Made by a program: the position numbers and the translations under genes. A stretch of DNA of 64,000 bases from Roseisalinus antarcticus. Lineage in GTDB: Bacteria > Pseudomonadota > Alphaproteobacteria > Rhodobacterales > Rhodobacteraceae. The stretch spans positions 248,001 through 312,000 of the forward strand of contig NZ_FWFZ01000001.1 in assembly GCF_900172355.1 (NCBI RefSeq), written 5' to 3'. Shown piece by piece: positions 18,155-26,949 of this stretch. The stretch's first letter is position 1, and each line of letters begins with the position of its first letter. Under the pieces are notes generated by a model, which worked only from the letters and a program-made list of their open reading frames with translations, had not been told where the DNA came from and did no database searches.

Positions 18155-19023
18155 CGGGACCTCAGCCATTTACGGTTCAACCAGACGAAGGCGAGCGCGA
18201 TCACGGTCACGCAGATCATGGCGATGATCGCCAGCGCCGCCCCCAGCGGCGCGTTGTTCAGCCGCAGGAACTGGGTCTGGATCATGTTCGCGATCATCAG
18301 CCCGTTCGGCCCGCCGACAAGGCGCGGCGTCACGTAATCGCCGATGGTCGGAATGAAGACGATCAGCACCGCCGCCACCACCCCCGGCATCGCCAGCGGC
18401 AGGGTCACGCGCAGGAAGGTGGTGACCTTCGATTCTCCCAGGTCCTGGGAGGCTTCCAGCAGCGAGCGGTCGATCTTCTCCAGCGCCACGAAGATCGGCA
18501 GGATCGCGAAGGGCGCGAAGGCGTGGGCGAGCGTGATGACCACGGCGTTCGCGTTGTAGAGGATGAAGGTAAGCGGCTCGTCGATCAGCCCCACACCCTG
18601 CAACGAGGTGTTCAGAACGCCGTTGTAGCCCAGGATCACCTTCCACAGGAACACCCGGATCAGGTAGCTGGTCCAGAACGGGATCGTGATCAGGAACAGC
18701 CACAAGGACTTGCGGCTCGGCTGGACATGGAACGACACGAAATAGGCGATGGGAAAGGCCAGAATGACCGTCACCGCCGTAACCGACCCCGCGATCCACA
18801 GAGACCGCCCGATCAGGGTGCGGTAGATCGGCCCGCTCAATGCCTCGCGGTAATTGTCCAGGGTGAAGGCTGTGTCGATGTCCAGGAAGTCCTGGGTCCA
18901 GAAGCTGAACAGGACGATCGCGCCCAGCGGCAGCGCCAGCAGCAGGAGCGCATAGACGAACGGCACCGAGATCAGCGCAATCGTGCGGCGCTCCTCGTCG
19001 CTGAGCCTGCTGTCCTTGCGCAT
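18151..19023 (-). CDS. PotB-type ABC permease (second system)
   Basis: This permease of about 290 residues is the first gene of the B-C-A operon. It has hydrophobic helices from FVYALLLLALPLGAIVLFSF onward, the TIPFWTSYLIRVFLWK segment typical of PotB and the EAA loop LEASQDLGESKVTTF. The start at 19023 (MRKDSRLSD) fits the family length. An in-frame start at 19083 would add 20 residues, and the ribosome site is weak for both. A binding protein would be expected nearby and is missing. Confidence 0.87.
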   Translation of the reverse strand: MRKDSRLSDEERRTIALISVPFVYALLLLALPLGAIVLFSFWTQDFLDIDTAFTLDNYREALSGPIYRTLIGRSLWIAGSVTAVTVILAFPIAYFVSFHVQPSRKSLWLFLITIPFWTSYLIRVFLWKVILGYNGVLNTSLQGVGLIDEPLTFILYNANAVVITLAHAFAPFAILPIFVALEKIDRSLLEASQDLGESKVTTFLRVTLPLAMPGVVAAVLIVFIPTIGDYVTPRLVGGPNGLMIANMIQTQFLRLNNAPLGAALAIIAMICVTVIALAFVWLNRKWLRSR

Positions 19024-19174
19024 TCTGCCCCCGTCTGTCCTGACGACAGACTTTCCCTCTGGCGCTGCAAAGATCAATGCCAAATGGCCCGCGGACGCGG
19101 GTCACCGGGCCGTGCGGCCGCCGCCTCGCGTCGCTCTGCCCACCAGACGGGCAGGCCGGGAACGGGCGCGGCCG

Positions 19175-19489
19175 TCAGACAAGCTCCTGAATACTGTCGA
19201 AGACCTCCAGCACGGGCGGGCCCGCATAGAGGTCCGACTGGCTGCGCACCCCGCCATGGGCGGCGCGAAAGGCCTCCGATTTCGTCCAGGCCTCGAACGC
19301 CGCGCGATCGCGCCACAGGGTGTGCGACGCGTAAAGCCGCACCTCCCCCGAGACAGCGCCCTTGAACAGGTGAAACGACAGGAAACCGTCCACCTCCTTC
19401 AGCCGGCTGTCGCGGCCCAGCCAGACCGCTTCAAACGCCTCCTCGCGCCCCACCACCACCTCGAACCGGTTCATTGTCAGACAGGTCAT
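19175..19489 (-). CDS. IsdG/HmoA-like heme-degrading monooxygenase (ABM fold)
   Basis: The 104-residue protein is an antibiotic-biosynthesis-monooxygenase fold domain. Asn7, Trp68 (FEAWTKSEAF) and His78 (AAHGG) sit at the spacing of the IsdG catalytic residues Asn7, Trp66 and His76, and DGFLSFHLFKG matches the family core. A role in breaking heme to release iron is therefore likely, though other ABM proteins use quinones. The start at 19489 has GGAGG 6 bases upstream. It stands alone, 152 bases upstream of the second importer operon and on the same strand; nothing nearby encodes heme uptake. Confidence 0.72.
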   Translation of the reverse strand: MTCLTMNRFEVVVGREEAFEAVWLGRDSRLKEVDGFLSFHLFKGAVSGEVRLYASHTLWRDRAAFEAWTKSEAFRAAHGGVRSQSDLYAGPPVLEVFDSIQELV

Positions 19490-20159
19490 CCGCGCCCTCC
19501 ATCGCCTGCCCCCAAGAAGACACGCGGGACGGCCCCCGTCCATACCTTGGCTTGAGGCCGGCGGGCGACCCACGTGTCGAACGCCGCGGCCACTTCACCG
19601 CGAGCTGCGACGGCGGCCGGGGGCGGAAAAAATCGATTGCCGATGCCAGGGCCGGAAACGATCTCACCGTCCGCGTGAACGGAATGCGGGAGGGCATCCG
19701 CGCGAGCGCCCAAGTCCGGATCGAACACCATGCGCACACCGAGGCCGAACGCGGCTTTTTCAGGGGAATGACGACCGAAAGCTCCTAAACGAAGGCCGCG
19801 CACGTCGTTCTTCTCAGCGAGGTGTTGCTGAATGCGCCATGCTCTGGACGTGCCCACGCTCCGGACGGGCGGAGGCGAAGTCGTGCCTGATCTCTACCGC
19901 GTGCCCTATCTGGCCTGGGTCCATGACGGCACGAACGTGGGCGCCAAGCTGGACCGGTCGAGGAAAGCTCCTGCAGCGCAGGCAGTCGTCCCACCCTGGG
20001 ACCAATCGGAAGTCGGCTGGCAGGAGAGGAAGCCGGGCCGTTTCCGGCGATTCCGGGTTTTGCAACCGACCTGTCGTCCGACCAGCAGGCGACCAGAGAC
20101 CGGAGCTGATCCTGCAACGGCCCATCGTCCTGTAGAATCGGCGCCTCCCGCCAAAGGAA

Positions 20160-20188
20160 ATGGCCGCGATGGTTCCCATCGCGGCCAT
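20160..20188 (-). terminator. Hairpin downstream of rpsI
   Basis: A perfect 13-bp stem (ATGGCCGCGATGG and its complement) with a 3-base loop lies about 130 bases beyond the rpsI stop. Read on the minus strand it is followed by a T-rich tract (TTTCCTTT), which fits a factor-independent terminator for the rplM-rpsI transcript. Confidence 0.65.
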
Positions 20189-20238
20189 TCTTGATGCAGC
20201 CAGTCCTGCGAGCGATGTCCCAAGGCGCGGAATGCGTC

Positions 20239-20300
20239 GCGCCAAAGGCGCGCCCGTTTCCAATCCGTGGCGCCAAAGGCGCGCCCATTTCCAATCCGTG
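20239..20300. repeat. 31-bp tandem duplication with internal hairpin
   Basis: Two adjacent 31-bp copies (20239-20269 and 20270-20300) differ at one base (G/A). Each begins with the small inverted repeat GCGCC-AAA-GGCGC and ends TTTCCAATCCGTG. A related GCGCCAAAGGGCGC hairpin appears after gltA near 40014, which suggests a family of short extragenic repeats. Confidence 0.85.
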
Positions 20301-20315
20301 CGATCGCCCGAAGCG

Positions 20316-20801
20316 TCAGCGCTTGGAGAACTGGAAGCTCTTGCGGGCCTTGGCGCGGCCGTATTTCTTGCGCTCGACCACGCGGCTGTCGCGGGTCAGG
20401 AAGCCTGCGGCCTTCAGCGGCGGACGCAGGGTCGGATCGTAAAGCTGCAGCGCCTTCGAGATGCCGTGCTTGACCGCGCCGGCCTGGCCGGACAGACCGC
20501 CGCCCTTGACGGTGGCCATCACGTCGAACTGGCCTTCGACACCCGCAACCTGGAACGGCTGCTTGAGGATCATCTGCAGCACCGGGCGGGCGAAGTAGAC
20601 GTTGATCTCGCGGCCGTTGATGGTGACCTTGCCCGACCCGGGCTTGATCCAGACGCGGGCGACCGCGTCCTTCCGCTTGCCGGTGGCATAGGACCGGCCA
20701 AGCGAATCGCGGACCGGCTCCCGCGGGGTTTCGGGCTCGGGGGCGACGGTGCCTTCGGCGATCTCGCCGAGCTCTTCGAGGGAAGTGACTTGATCGGCCA
20801 T
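20316..20801 (-). CDS. rpsI: 30S ribosomal protein S9
   Basis: Ribosomal protein S9 lies near the decoding centre of the small subunit, with its C-terminal tail reaching tRNA in the P site. The 161-residue protein carries the S9 core [25 protein letters not shown] and the basic C-terminus [11 protein letters not shown]. An N-terminal extension of about 35 acidic residues ([20 protein letters not shown]) precedes the core and is common in this group. Its ATG shares one base with the rplM stop, so the pair is an operon. Confidence 0.97.
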   Translation of the reverse strand: MADQVTSLEELGEIAEGTVAPEPETPREPVRDSLGRSYATGKRKDAVARVWIKPGSGKVTINGREINVYFARPVLQMILKQPFQVAGVEGQFDVMATVKGGGLSGQAGAVKHGISKALQLYDPTLRPPLKAAGFLTRDSRVVERKKYGRAKARKSFQFSKR

Positions 20802-21262
20802 TACGCGGTCCTCGTGTTCTTCTTGTTCATGGACTTGACGTCCAGAACTTCGGGCTTCTGCGCGTCCATGCCATGCTCGGCGCCGGCGAATACGCGCAGG
20901 TGGGTCATCTGGGTGCGCGACAGGCGGTTGCCCGGCAGCATCCGCTTGACCGCCTGCATGACCACGCGCTCGGGGTGCTTGCCCTCGAGGATCTGGCCCG
21001 TGGTGCGCGACTTGATGCCGCCCGGATAGCCGGTGTGCCAGTAGTTCGGCTTGTCGCGCTTGTTGCCGGTCAGCTGCACCTTGTCGGCGTTGATGACGAT
21101 GACGTTGTCGCCCATGTCCATATGCGGCGTGAACGACGGCTTGTGCTTGCCGCGCAGACGCGTGGCGACGATCGAGGCGAGACGGCCCAGAACGACGCCT
21201 TCGGCGTCGATCAGGATCCATTTCTTGTCGATATCCGCCGGGGTAGCGGTAAAGGTTTTCAT
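20801..21262 (-). CDS. rplM: 50S ribosomal protein L13
   Basis: L13 is an early-assembly protein of the large subunit. The 153-residue sequence shows the family core: [45 protein letters not shown] and [18 protein letters not shown]. It is the first gene of the L13-S9 operon and is preceded by a good sigma-70 type promoter at 21328-21355. The stop overlaps the rpsI start by one base. Confidence 0.97.
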   Translation of the reverse strand: MKTFTATPADIDKKWILIDAEGVVLGRLASIVATRLRGKHKPSFTPHMDMGDNVIVINADKVQLTGNKRDKPNYWHTGYPGGIKSRTTGQILEGKHPERVVMQAVKRMLPGNRLSRTQMTHLRVFAGAEHGMDAQKPEVLDVKSMNKKNTRTA

Positions 21263-21327
21263 TGCTCGGTCCTGAGTATTGTTGCGCCAGCCCGGATCGG
21301 GACGGCGCGGGTCATTCGGATGGGCGG

Positions 21328-21355
21328 GTTATATAGATGCGCCGCCGCCCGTCAA
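21328..21355 (-). promoter_or_regulatory. Likely promoter of rplM-rpsI
   Basis: Read on the minus strand, TTGACG (21355-21350) is followed after 16 bases by TATAAC (21333-21328), a near-consensus sigma-70 type promoter about 65 bases before the rplM start. The DNA upstream of it (21356-21412) is strikingly AT-rich for this genome, as in an UP-type element. Confidence 0.65.
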
Positions 21356-21412
21356 GGACCATGACCATCATTAAAACAAGCCTTATCAATGTCTTGAAAT
21401 ATAGGTATCATT

Positions 21413-21871
21413 TTACCCCACACCACTGCCGCTTTCCGGACCCACCTCGCGCAGCCCCCGGCCCTCGGGCGGGATCGCATAGGTCATCGAGGCGCGCGCC
21501 ACCGCGCCCGCCGCGTCGCCCGACCGGATCAGCACGTCGCCCACGGCCAGCAGCCGCCCCAGCTTCAGGATCCGCGCCTCGGCCACGAGCGGCGCTCCGG
21601 CCTCGGGCTTGCGCATGAAATCGATGGCGCTGCCGGTGGTCACGGCCAGCGCCTGCGGGCCGATCATCGCGAGCAGCGCGAGATAGAACGCAACGTCCGC
21701 CAGCCCGAACATCGCCGGCCCCGAGACCGTCCCGCCCGGCCGCAGGTGCCTGTCGCTGACGTCAAGCCGCAGGTCCAGCGCCATGGGCGCCACGCGCAGG
21801 ATCGTGTGATCCCCGGCGGCCTGCGGGAATTCGTCCGCCAGAAACGCCTCCAGCGCCGCCTTGTCCATCAT
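21413..21871 (-). CDS. PaaI family thioesterase
   Basis: This hotdog-fold thioesterase of about 152 residues has LRPGGTVSGPAMFGLADVAF, the helix with the family acid, then TGSAIDFMRKPEAG and a C-terminal strand ARASMTYAIPP. Enzymes of this group hydrolyse acyl-CoA or aryl-CoA thioesters. The start at 21871 (two consecutive ATGs) matches the family length; longer frames run into non-coding DNA. It is transcribed away from the aminotransferase gene. Confidence 0.83.
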   Translation of the reverse strand: MMDKAALEAFLADEFPQAAGDHTILRVAPMALDLRLDVSDRHLRPGGTVSGPAMFGLADVAFYLALLAMIGPQALAVTTGSAIDFMRKPEAGAPLVAEARILKLGRLLAVGDVLIRSGDAAGAVARASMTYAIPPEGRGLREVGPESGSGVG

Positions 21872-22219
21872 GATATCCGCCACCCGGCTCGCCTCCGTCC
21901 GTTGTCCCGCGTCACCCCGGGCCCCGATGCTCCGGGGCGACTCCCGCGGATACCAGCCGCGGCGGGAAATCCGCGCCCCGATGCAAGACGCCGGATCCAC
22001 CGCCCGCGTCAAGGCCCCTGCCCGCCCAGACTAAATTCGGCCAGCCCCAATTCGGCCAGCCCCAATTCGCCCAGACCCCGTTCGCCCGCCGAGCCCGCAC
22101 CGGTCCCGCACCAGACCCCCACCCCCGGGTTTCGCCGGGCACCGGCGCGATCCCCCTTGCGCCCGGGCGCGGGCCGGTCGACAAACCATGCCGCAGCCAG
22201 ACCGCCAGGAGAGCCGAAG
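21872..22219. other. Divergent intergenic region (348 bp)
   Basis: No gene is seen. It separates the divergent thioesterase and aminotransferase genes and should carry both promoters, though I could not pick clear -35/-10 pairs. It contains a 15-bp triple tandem repeat at 22034-22078. Confidence 0.5.
22034..22078. repeat. Three tandem copies of a 15-bp unit
   Basis: AATTCGGCCAGCCCC is repeated at 22034, 22049 and 22064; the third copy has diverged at two positions. It lies in the divergent intergenic region and is not coding. Confidence 0.85.
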
Positions 22220-23386
22220 ATGTCCCGTACCGCACAGACCTTCGCGCCGCCCGTGATGGAGGCGCGCCGCTGGATCACCGGCCTCGAATTTCCGGCGGAC
22301 CGGCCCCTGATCAACGTGAGCCAGGCCGCGCCGGTCGACCCGCCGCCGCCGCCGCTGCTGGCCGAGATGGCCCGGCTGGTGACCGAGGTGCCCGAGACCC
22401 ATCTCTACGGCCCGGTCCTCGGCCTCGGGCCCCTGCGCGAAGAGATCGCGCAGCAATGGTCCGAGGCCTATGGCGGCAGCGTGGCGCCATCGCAGGTCGC
22501 CATCACCGCGGGCTGCAACCAGGCCTTCGCGGCGGCAGTGTCGACCCTGTGCGACGAGGGCGACGAGGTGATCCTGCCCGTGCCCTATTATTTCAACCAC
22601 GCCATGTGGCTGCAGATGGAAGGCGTCCGCGCGGTGCCGCTGCAGACCCATGCCGGCCTGCTGCCCGACGCCGATGAGGCCGCCGCCCTGATCGGCCCGC
22701 GCACCCGCGCCATTGCACTGGTCACGCCGAACAACCCCGGCGGCGTGGAATACCCCGCCGCGCTGGTCCGCGCCTTCTTCGACCTGGCGCGGGCGCGGGG
22801 CATCGCGCTGATCGTGGACGAGACCTACCGCGACTTCGACAGCCGCGCCGCCCCGGTCCATGACCTCTTCGGCGAGGCCGACTGGGACGACACGCTGATC
22901 CACCTCTATTCCTTCTCCAAGACCTACCGCCTGACCGGCCACCGGGTGGGCGCGATGCTGTCCTCGCCCGCGCGGCTCGCCGAGGCGGAGAAATTCCTCG
23001 ACACGGTCGCCATCTGCGCCCCGCAGCTGGGCCAGCACGCGGCGCTCTGGGGGATGCGCAACCTGACCCGATGGAAGGCGGGCGAGCGGGCCGAGATCCT
23101 CGACCGCCGCGCCGCGCTGGAAGAGGGGATCGCCACCCTCGACGGCTGGGACCTGCTGGGCTGCGGCGCCTATTTCGCCTATGTCCAGCATCCGTTCGAC
23201 CTGCCCTCGAACACCGCCGCCGAGCGGCTGGTGACCGAGGCCGGCGTGCTGATGCTGCCCGGCACCATGTTCCGCCCCGAGGGCGACGCAAGCGCCGCCC
23301 GCGAGTTGCGGATTGCCTTCGCCAATGTCGACCGCGCCGGTATCGCCACGTTGATGGACCGGCTGCGCGCCGCGCGGCTGCGCTAG
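22220..23386 (+). CDS. Pyridoxal-phosphate aminotransferase, class I/II
   Basis: The 388-residue protein is a fold-type I aminotransferase. Family marks are TAGCNQAFAAAVSTLCDEGDEV near residue 95, VTPNNPGGVEYP, the Asp/Tyr of IVDETYRDFD and the PLP Lys in YSFSKTYRLTGHRVG, with the C-terminal Arg in ARELRIAFANVDR for the substrate carboxylate. It makes or degrades an amino acid in the cytoplasm; the specific substrate is not clear. The ATG at 22220 follows AGGAGAG. The ppiD-like gene follows 87 bases later. Confidence 0.88.
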   Translation: MSRTAQTFAPPVMEARRWITGLEFPADRPLINVSQAAPVDPPPPPLLAEMARLVTEVPETHLYGPVLGLGPLREEIAQQWSEAYGGSVAPSQVAITAGCNQAFAAAVSTLCDEGDEVILPVPYYFNHAMWLQMEGVRAVPLQTHAGLLPDADEAAALIGPRTRAIALVTPNNPGGVEYPAALVRAFFDLARARGIALIVDETYRDFDSRAAPVHDLFGEADWDDTLIHLYSFSKTYRLTGHRVGAMLSSPARLAEAEKFLDTVAICAPQLGQHAALWGMRNLTRWKAGERAEILDRRAALEEGIATLDGWDLLGCGAYFAYVQHPFDLPSNTAAERLVTEAGVLMLPGTMFRPEGDASAARELRIAFANVDRAGIATLMDRLRAARLR

Positions 23387-23473
23387 ATCGCGCGGGTCCG
23401 CCGCCGCCTCTCTCTCTTGAACCCGGGCGCTGCGGGCCCTAGACAACGAGCGACCCATACGCCCGAGGAGCCC

Positions 23474-25315
23474 ATGGCCAAACAAGCTGCAAAGAAGACC
23501 GCGACCTGGATCATCCTTGGTCTCCTGCTGTTCGGGCTCGCGGGGTTCGGCGCCACCTCCTTCGGGGGCAATATCACCAGCCTCGGCCGGGTGGGCGACC
23601 AGGAGGTCTCGACCACCGCCTATGCCCGCGAGCTCAACAGCCAGATCCGCGCTTTCGAGGCGCAGACCGGCCAGCCGCTCTCCTTTCCGCAGGCGCAGGC
23701 CTTCGGGCTGGACCGCACCGTGCTGTCGCGGCTGATCTCGACGAAGTCGCTCGACAACGAGGCCGCGTCGCTGGGCATTTCCGTGGGCGACGCCCGCATC
23801 GCCGACGAGATCATGGCGATTCCGCAGTTCCAGGGCACAGCCGGCAATTTCGACCGCCAGGCCTACAGCTTCGCACTGGAGCGCAACGGCCTGACCGAGA
23901 CCGAGTTCGAGACCGACCTGCGGCAGCAATTGTCCCGCACCCTGCTGCAAAGCGGCGTGGTTTCGGCCATCCCCGAGCCCGAGGGCTATGGCACGACGCT
24001 GGCCACCTTTCTGGCCGAGACGCGCAATTTCCTGTGGGTCGCGCTGACCGAGGACGATCTGCAAAGCCCCGTGGCAGACCCCACGGACGCGCAGCTTCAG
24101 GCCTATTACGACGCCAACACCGACCGCTTCATGAGCCCCGAGACCCGCGAAATCACCTTTGCCCGGCTGACGCCCGAGATGATCATGGACGAGGTGAGCG
24201 TCGACGAGGACGCCCTGCGCGCCCTCTATGACGAGCGGATCGACGAATATGTCCGGCCCGAGCGGCGGCTGGTGGAGCGGCTGGTCTTCCGCGACGCGGA
24301 CCAGGCCGAAGCCGCCCGTGCCCGGCTCGCGGACGAAGATCTCGATTTCGACGCCCTGGTGCGCGAGCGCGGCCTCCATCTGGCCGATATCGACCTTGGC
24401 GACGTGTCCGAGGCCGACCTGGGCGAGGCCGGCGCGGCCGTTTTCGCCACCGCCACCGGGGACGTGACCGACCCTCAGCCCAGCGAATTCGGACCCGCGC
24501 TTTACCGGGTGAACGCCGTTCTGCGGGCCCAGGAGACCACCTTTGAGGAGGCCCGCGGCACACTGCGCGAGGAACTGGCCGCCGAGCGCGCCCGCCGGAT
24601 CATCGACCAGGATGCCGAGGGCATGACCGATCTGATCGCCGGGGGGGCGAGCATCGAGGATCTGGCCGAGCGCACCGCGCTCGAGCTGGGCACGATCAGC
24701 TACACCGAGGACACCACCTCCGGGTTTGCCGCCTATGCCGCGTTCCGCGAGGCCGCCGATGCCGCCGCGCCGGGGGATTTCCCCGAGATCCTGTCGCTGG
24801 AGGATGGCGGCGTCTTCGCCCTGCGCATCGACGAGATCCGCGCCCCCGCGCCGATCCCCTTCGCCCAGGCCCGCGACGATGTGGCCGACGCGTGGCGCCG
24901 CGCCGAGGTCAAGGACCGCCTGATGGGCCGGGCCGAGACCCTGGCCGACGAGGTCGAGGCCGCCGGCGATTTCACCGCCGAGATGCCCGTTCCCACCGCC
25001 GAGACCGGCCTCGACCGCCGCGCCTTCGTAGGCGACACGCCGCCGGCCTTCATGACCGAGGTGTTCGACATGGCCGAGGGCGAGGCCCGCCGCATCGAGA
25101 CCCCCACCGGTGCCATCGTGGTGCTGGTGACCGCCATCACCCCCGCCGACCCCGAGGCCGCGGCCGTGGCCGAAGAGGCCGCCCGCATCGCCGCCGAGGC
25201 GCAATCGGCGATCACCCAGGACATCTTCGACGTCTTCACCCGCTCCGTTCAGACCCGCACCGATGTCCGCATCGACCAGGCGGCGGTGAACGCGGTCAAC
25301 GCGACGTTCCAGTAG
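23474..25315 (+). CDS. PpiD/SurA-type peptidyl-prolyl isomerase chaperone
   Basis: This 613-residue protein has an N-terminal membrane anchor (TWIILGLLLFGLAGFG) and a large periplasmic part, like PpiD. A SurA-like N-terminal helical domain (VSTTAYARELNSQIRAFEAQTG, given here in part) is followed by a parvulin-type region (VERLVFRDADQAEAARARL .. FDALVRERGL). Proteins of this type help outer-membrane and secreted proteins fold as they leave the Sec channel. The parvulin active-site residues look weak, so it may act mainly as a chaperone. The stop is 2 bases before the trpE start, so both should be cotranscribed. Confidence 0.85.
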   Translation: MAKQAAKKTATWIILGLLLFGLAGFGATSFGGNITSLGRVGDQEVSTTAYARELNSQIRAFEAQTGQPLSFPQAQAFGLDRTVLSRLISTKSLDNEAASLGISVGDARIADEIMAIPQFQGTAGNFDRQAYSFALERNGLTETEFETDLRQQLSRTLLQSGVVSAIPEPEGYGTTLATFLAETRNFLWVALTEDDLQSPVADPTDAQLQAYYDANTDRFMSPETREITFARLTPEMIMDEVSVDEDALRALYDERIDEYVRPERRLVERLVFRDADQAEAARARLADEDLDFDALVRERGLHLADIDLGDVSEADLGEAGAAVFATATGDVTDPQPSEFGPALYRVNAVLRAQETTFEEARGTLREELAAERARRIIDQDAEGMTDLIAGGASIEDLAERTALELGTISYTEDTTSGFAAYAAFREAADAAAPGDFPEILSLEDGGVFALRIDEIRAPAPIPFAQARDDVADAWRRAEVKDRLMGRAETLADEVEAAGDFTAEMPVPTAETGLDRRAFVGDTPPAFMTEVFDMAEGEARRIETPTGAIVVLVTAITPADPEAAAVAEEAARIAAEAQSAITQDIFDVFTRSVQTRTDVRIDQAAVNAVNATFQ

Positions 25316-25317
25316 CC

Positions 25318-26829
25318 ATGGCCCTGACCCCGGATTTCGACAGCTTCCGCGCAGGCTTCGAGGCGGGCCGGAACCAGCTGGTCTACACCCGACTGGCCGC
25401 CGATCTCGACACGCCCGTCTCGCTGATGCTCAAGCTCTCGGGCGCGGGCAAGCATGCCTTCGTTCTGGAATCCGTGACCGGGGGCGAGGTGCGCGGGCGC
25501 TATTCCATCGTCGGGCTGAACCCCGATCTGATCTGGGAATGCCGGGGCGAGACCTCGCGCCTGAACCGTGCGGCCCGCTATGACGAGGACGCCTGGCAGG
25601 ATCTGGAGGGCTCGCCCCTCGACACCCTGCGCAGCGTCCTGGCCGAAAGCCGGATCGACATCCCCGACGGGCTGCCCGCGGCCTCGGCCGGCCTCTTCGG
25701 CTATCTCGGCTACGACATGATCCGCCTGGTCGAGCATCTGCCGGACGTGAACCCCGACCCGCTCGGCCTGCCCGACGCGGTGATGCTGCGGCCTTCGGTC
25801 GTGGCCGTGCTCGACGGCGTGAAGGGAGAGGTCATCCTCTGCGCGCCCGCCTGGGTCCAGCCGGGGCTCTCGGCCCGCGCCGCCTATGCCCAGGCCGCCG
25901 AGCGGGTGATGGACGCCGAGCGCAGCCTCGACCGCCCCGTTGCCCTGGCCGCCCGCAGCCTCGGCACGGCCGAGCCCGCCGGCCCGCCGGTGTCGAACTT
26001 CGCCCATGCCGAGTATCTGGCCGCCGTCGAGACCGCCAAGGACTACATCCGCGCCGGCGACATCTTCCAGGTCGTGCCGTCGCAACGCTGGGCGCAGCCC
26101 TTCACCGAGCCGCCGTTCTCGCTCTATCGCAGCCTGCGGCGCACGAATCCCTCGCCCTTCATGTTCTTCTTCAACTTCGGCGGCTTCCAGGTGATCGGCG
26201 CCTCGCCCGAGATCCTCGTCCGCGTCTTCGGCCGCGAGGTGACGATCCGCCCCATCGCCGGCACCCGCCCGCGCGGCGCCACGCCCGAGCAGGACAACGC
26301 CAACGAGGCCGACCTGCTGGCCGACGCAAAGGAGCTGGCCGAGCACCTGATGCTGCTCGATCTCGGCCGCAACGACGTGGGCCGGGTCGCGAAGATCGGC
26401 ACCGTTGCCCCCACCGAGCAGTTCATCGTCGAGCGCTACAGCCACGTGATGCACATCGTCTCGAACGTGGTCGGAGAGCTCGCGCCCGAACACGACGCCC
26501 TCTCGGCGCTTCTGGCGGGCCTGCCGGCCGGCACCGTGTCGGGCGCGCCAAAGGTCCGCGCGATGCAAATCATCGACGAGCTGGAGCCCGAGAAGCGCGG
26601 CGTCTATGGCGGCGGGCTGGGGTATTTCTCGGCGGGCGGCGACATGGACATGTGCATCGCCCTGCGCACGGCCGTGCTGAAGGACGAAACGCTCTATATC
26701 CAGGCCGGCGGCGGCGTGGTCTACGACAGCGACCCCGAGGCCGAGTACCAGGAGACGGTGCACAAATCCAACGCGATCCGCCGCGCGGCCGAGGATGCCA
26801 CGATGTTCCGGGGCGACGGCAACCGCTGA
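25318..26829 (+). CDS. trpE: Anthranilate synthase component I
   Basis: TrpE converts chorismate to anthranilate with ammonia supplied by TrpG, the first step of tryptophan synthesis. The 503-residue protein has the N-terminal feedback region (SLMLKLSGAGKHAFVLES), the chorismate-binding domain core FQVVPSQRW, IGASPEILVRV, PIAGTRPRG, the catalytic HLMLLDLGRNDVGRV and YGGGLGYFSAGGDMD. It starts directly after the ppiD-like gene. trpG, trpD and trpC follow 3.4 kb later, separated by a membrane protein and an opposing deacetylase-like gene. Confidence 0.97.
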   Translation: MALTPDFDSFRAGFEAGRNQLVYTRLAADLDTPVSLMLKLSGAGKHAFVLESVTGGEVRGRYSIVGLNPDLIWECRGETSRLNRAARYDEDAWQDLEGSPLDTLRSVLAESRIDIPDGLPAASAGLFGYLGYDMIRLVEHLPDVNPDPLGLPDAVMLRPSVVAVLDGVKGEVILCAPAWVQPGLSARAAYAQAAERVMDAERSLDRPVALAARSLGTAEPAGPPVSNFAHAEYLAAVETAKDYIRAGDIFQVVPSQRWAQPFTEPPFSLYRSLRRTNPSPFMFFFNFGGFQVIGASPEILVRVFGREVTIRPIAGTRPRGATPEQDNANEADLLADAKELAEHLMLLDLGRNDVGRVAKIGTVAPTEQFIVERYSHVMHIVSNVVGELAPEHDALSALLAGLPAGTVSGAPKVRAMQIIDELEPEKRGVYGGGLGYFSAGGDMDMCIALRTAVLKDETLYIQAGGGVVYDSDPEAEYQETVHKSNAIRRAAEDATMFRGDGNR

Positions 26830-26949
26830 CGCGCGGCGCAGCGGCCGCCGGGACCCGCCAGACCGCCGCCCGTAGGGTGCGCGGTCAATGCGGACCTTCC
26901 CCAAAAACCGACGCTTCCCTTCAGCGCCCTCTCGCGCAACACTGGCGCA

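Larger units (their letters stand above)
19490..20315. other. 0.8-kb stretch with no recognisable gene
   Basis: Open frames exist here on both strands, but none has a recognisable domain or a supporting ribosome site. The stretch holds a strong hairpin at 20160-20188 and a 31-bp tandem duplication at 20239-20300. It may be decayed coding sequence followed by the 3' region of the rplM-rpsI operon. Confidence 0.55.

Noticed and set aside
19490-20315. Overlapping open frames on both strands upstream of rpsI
   Set aside because: No domain, ribosome site or consistent codon pattern; they end in the tandem repeat and hairpin.
22031-25204. Over 1000-codon open frame on the minus strand
   Set aside because: Antisense to the aminotransferase and PpiD-like genes, no domain, Gly/His/Gln-rich shadow composition.
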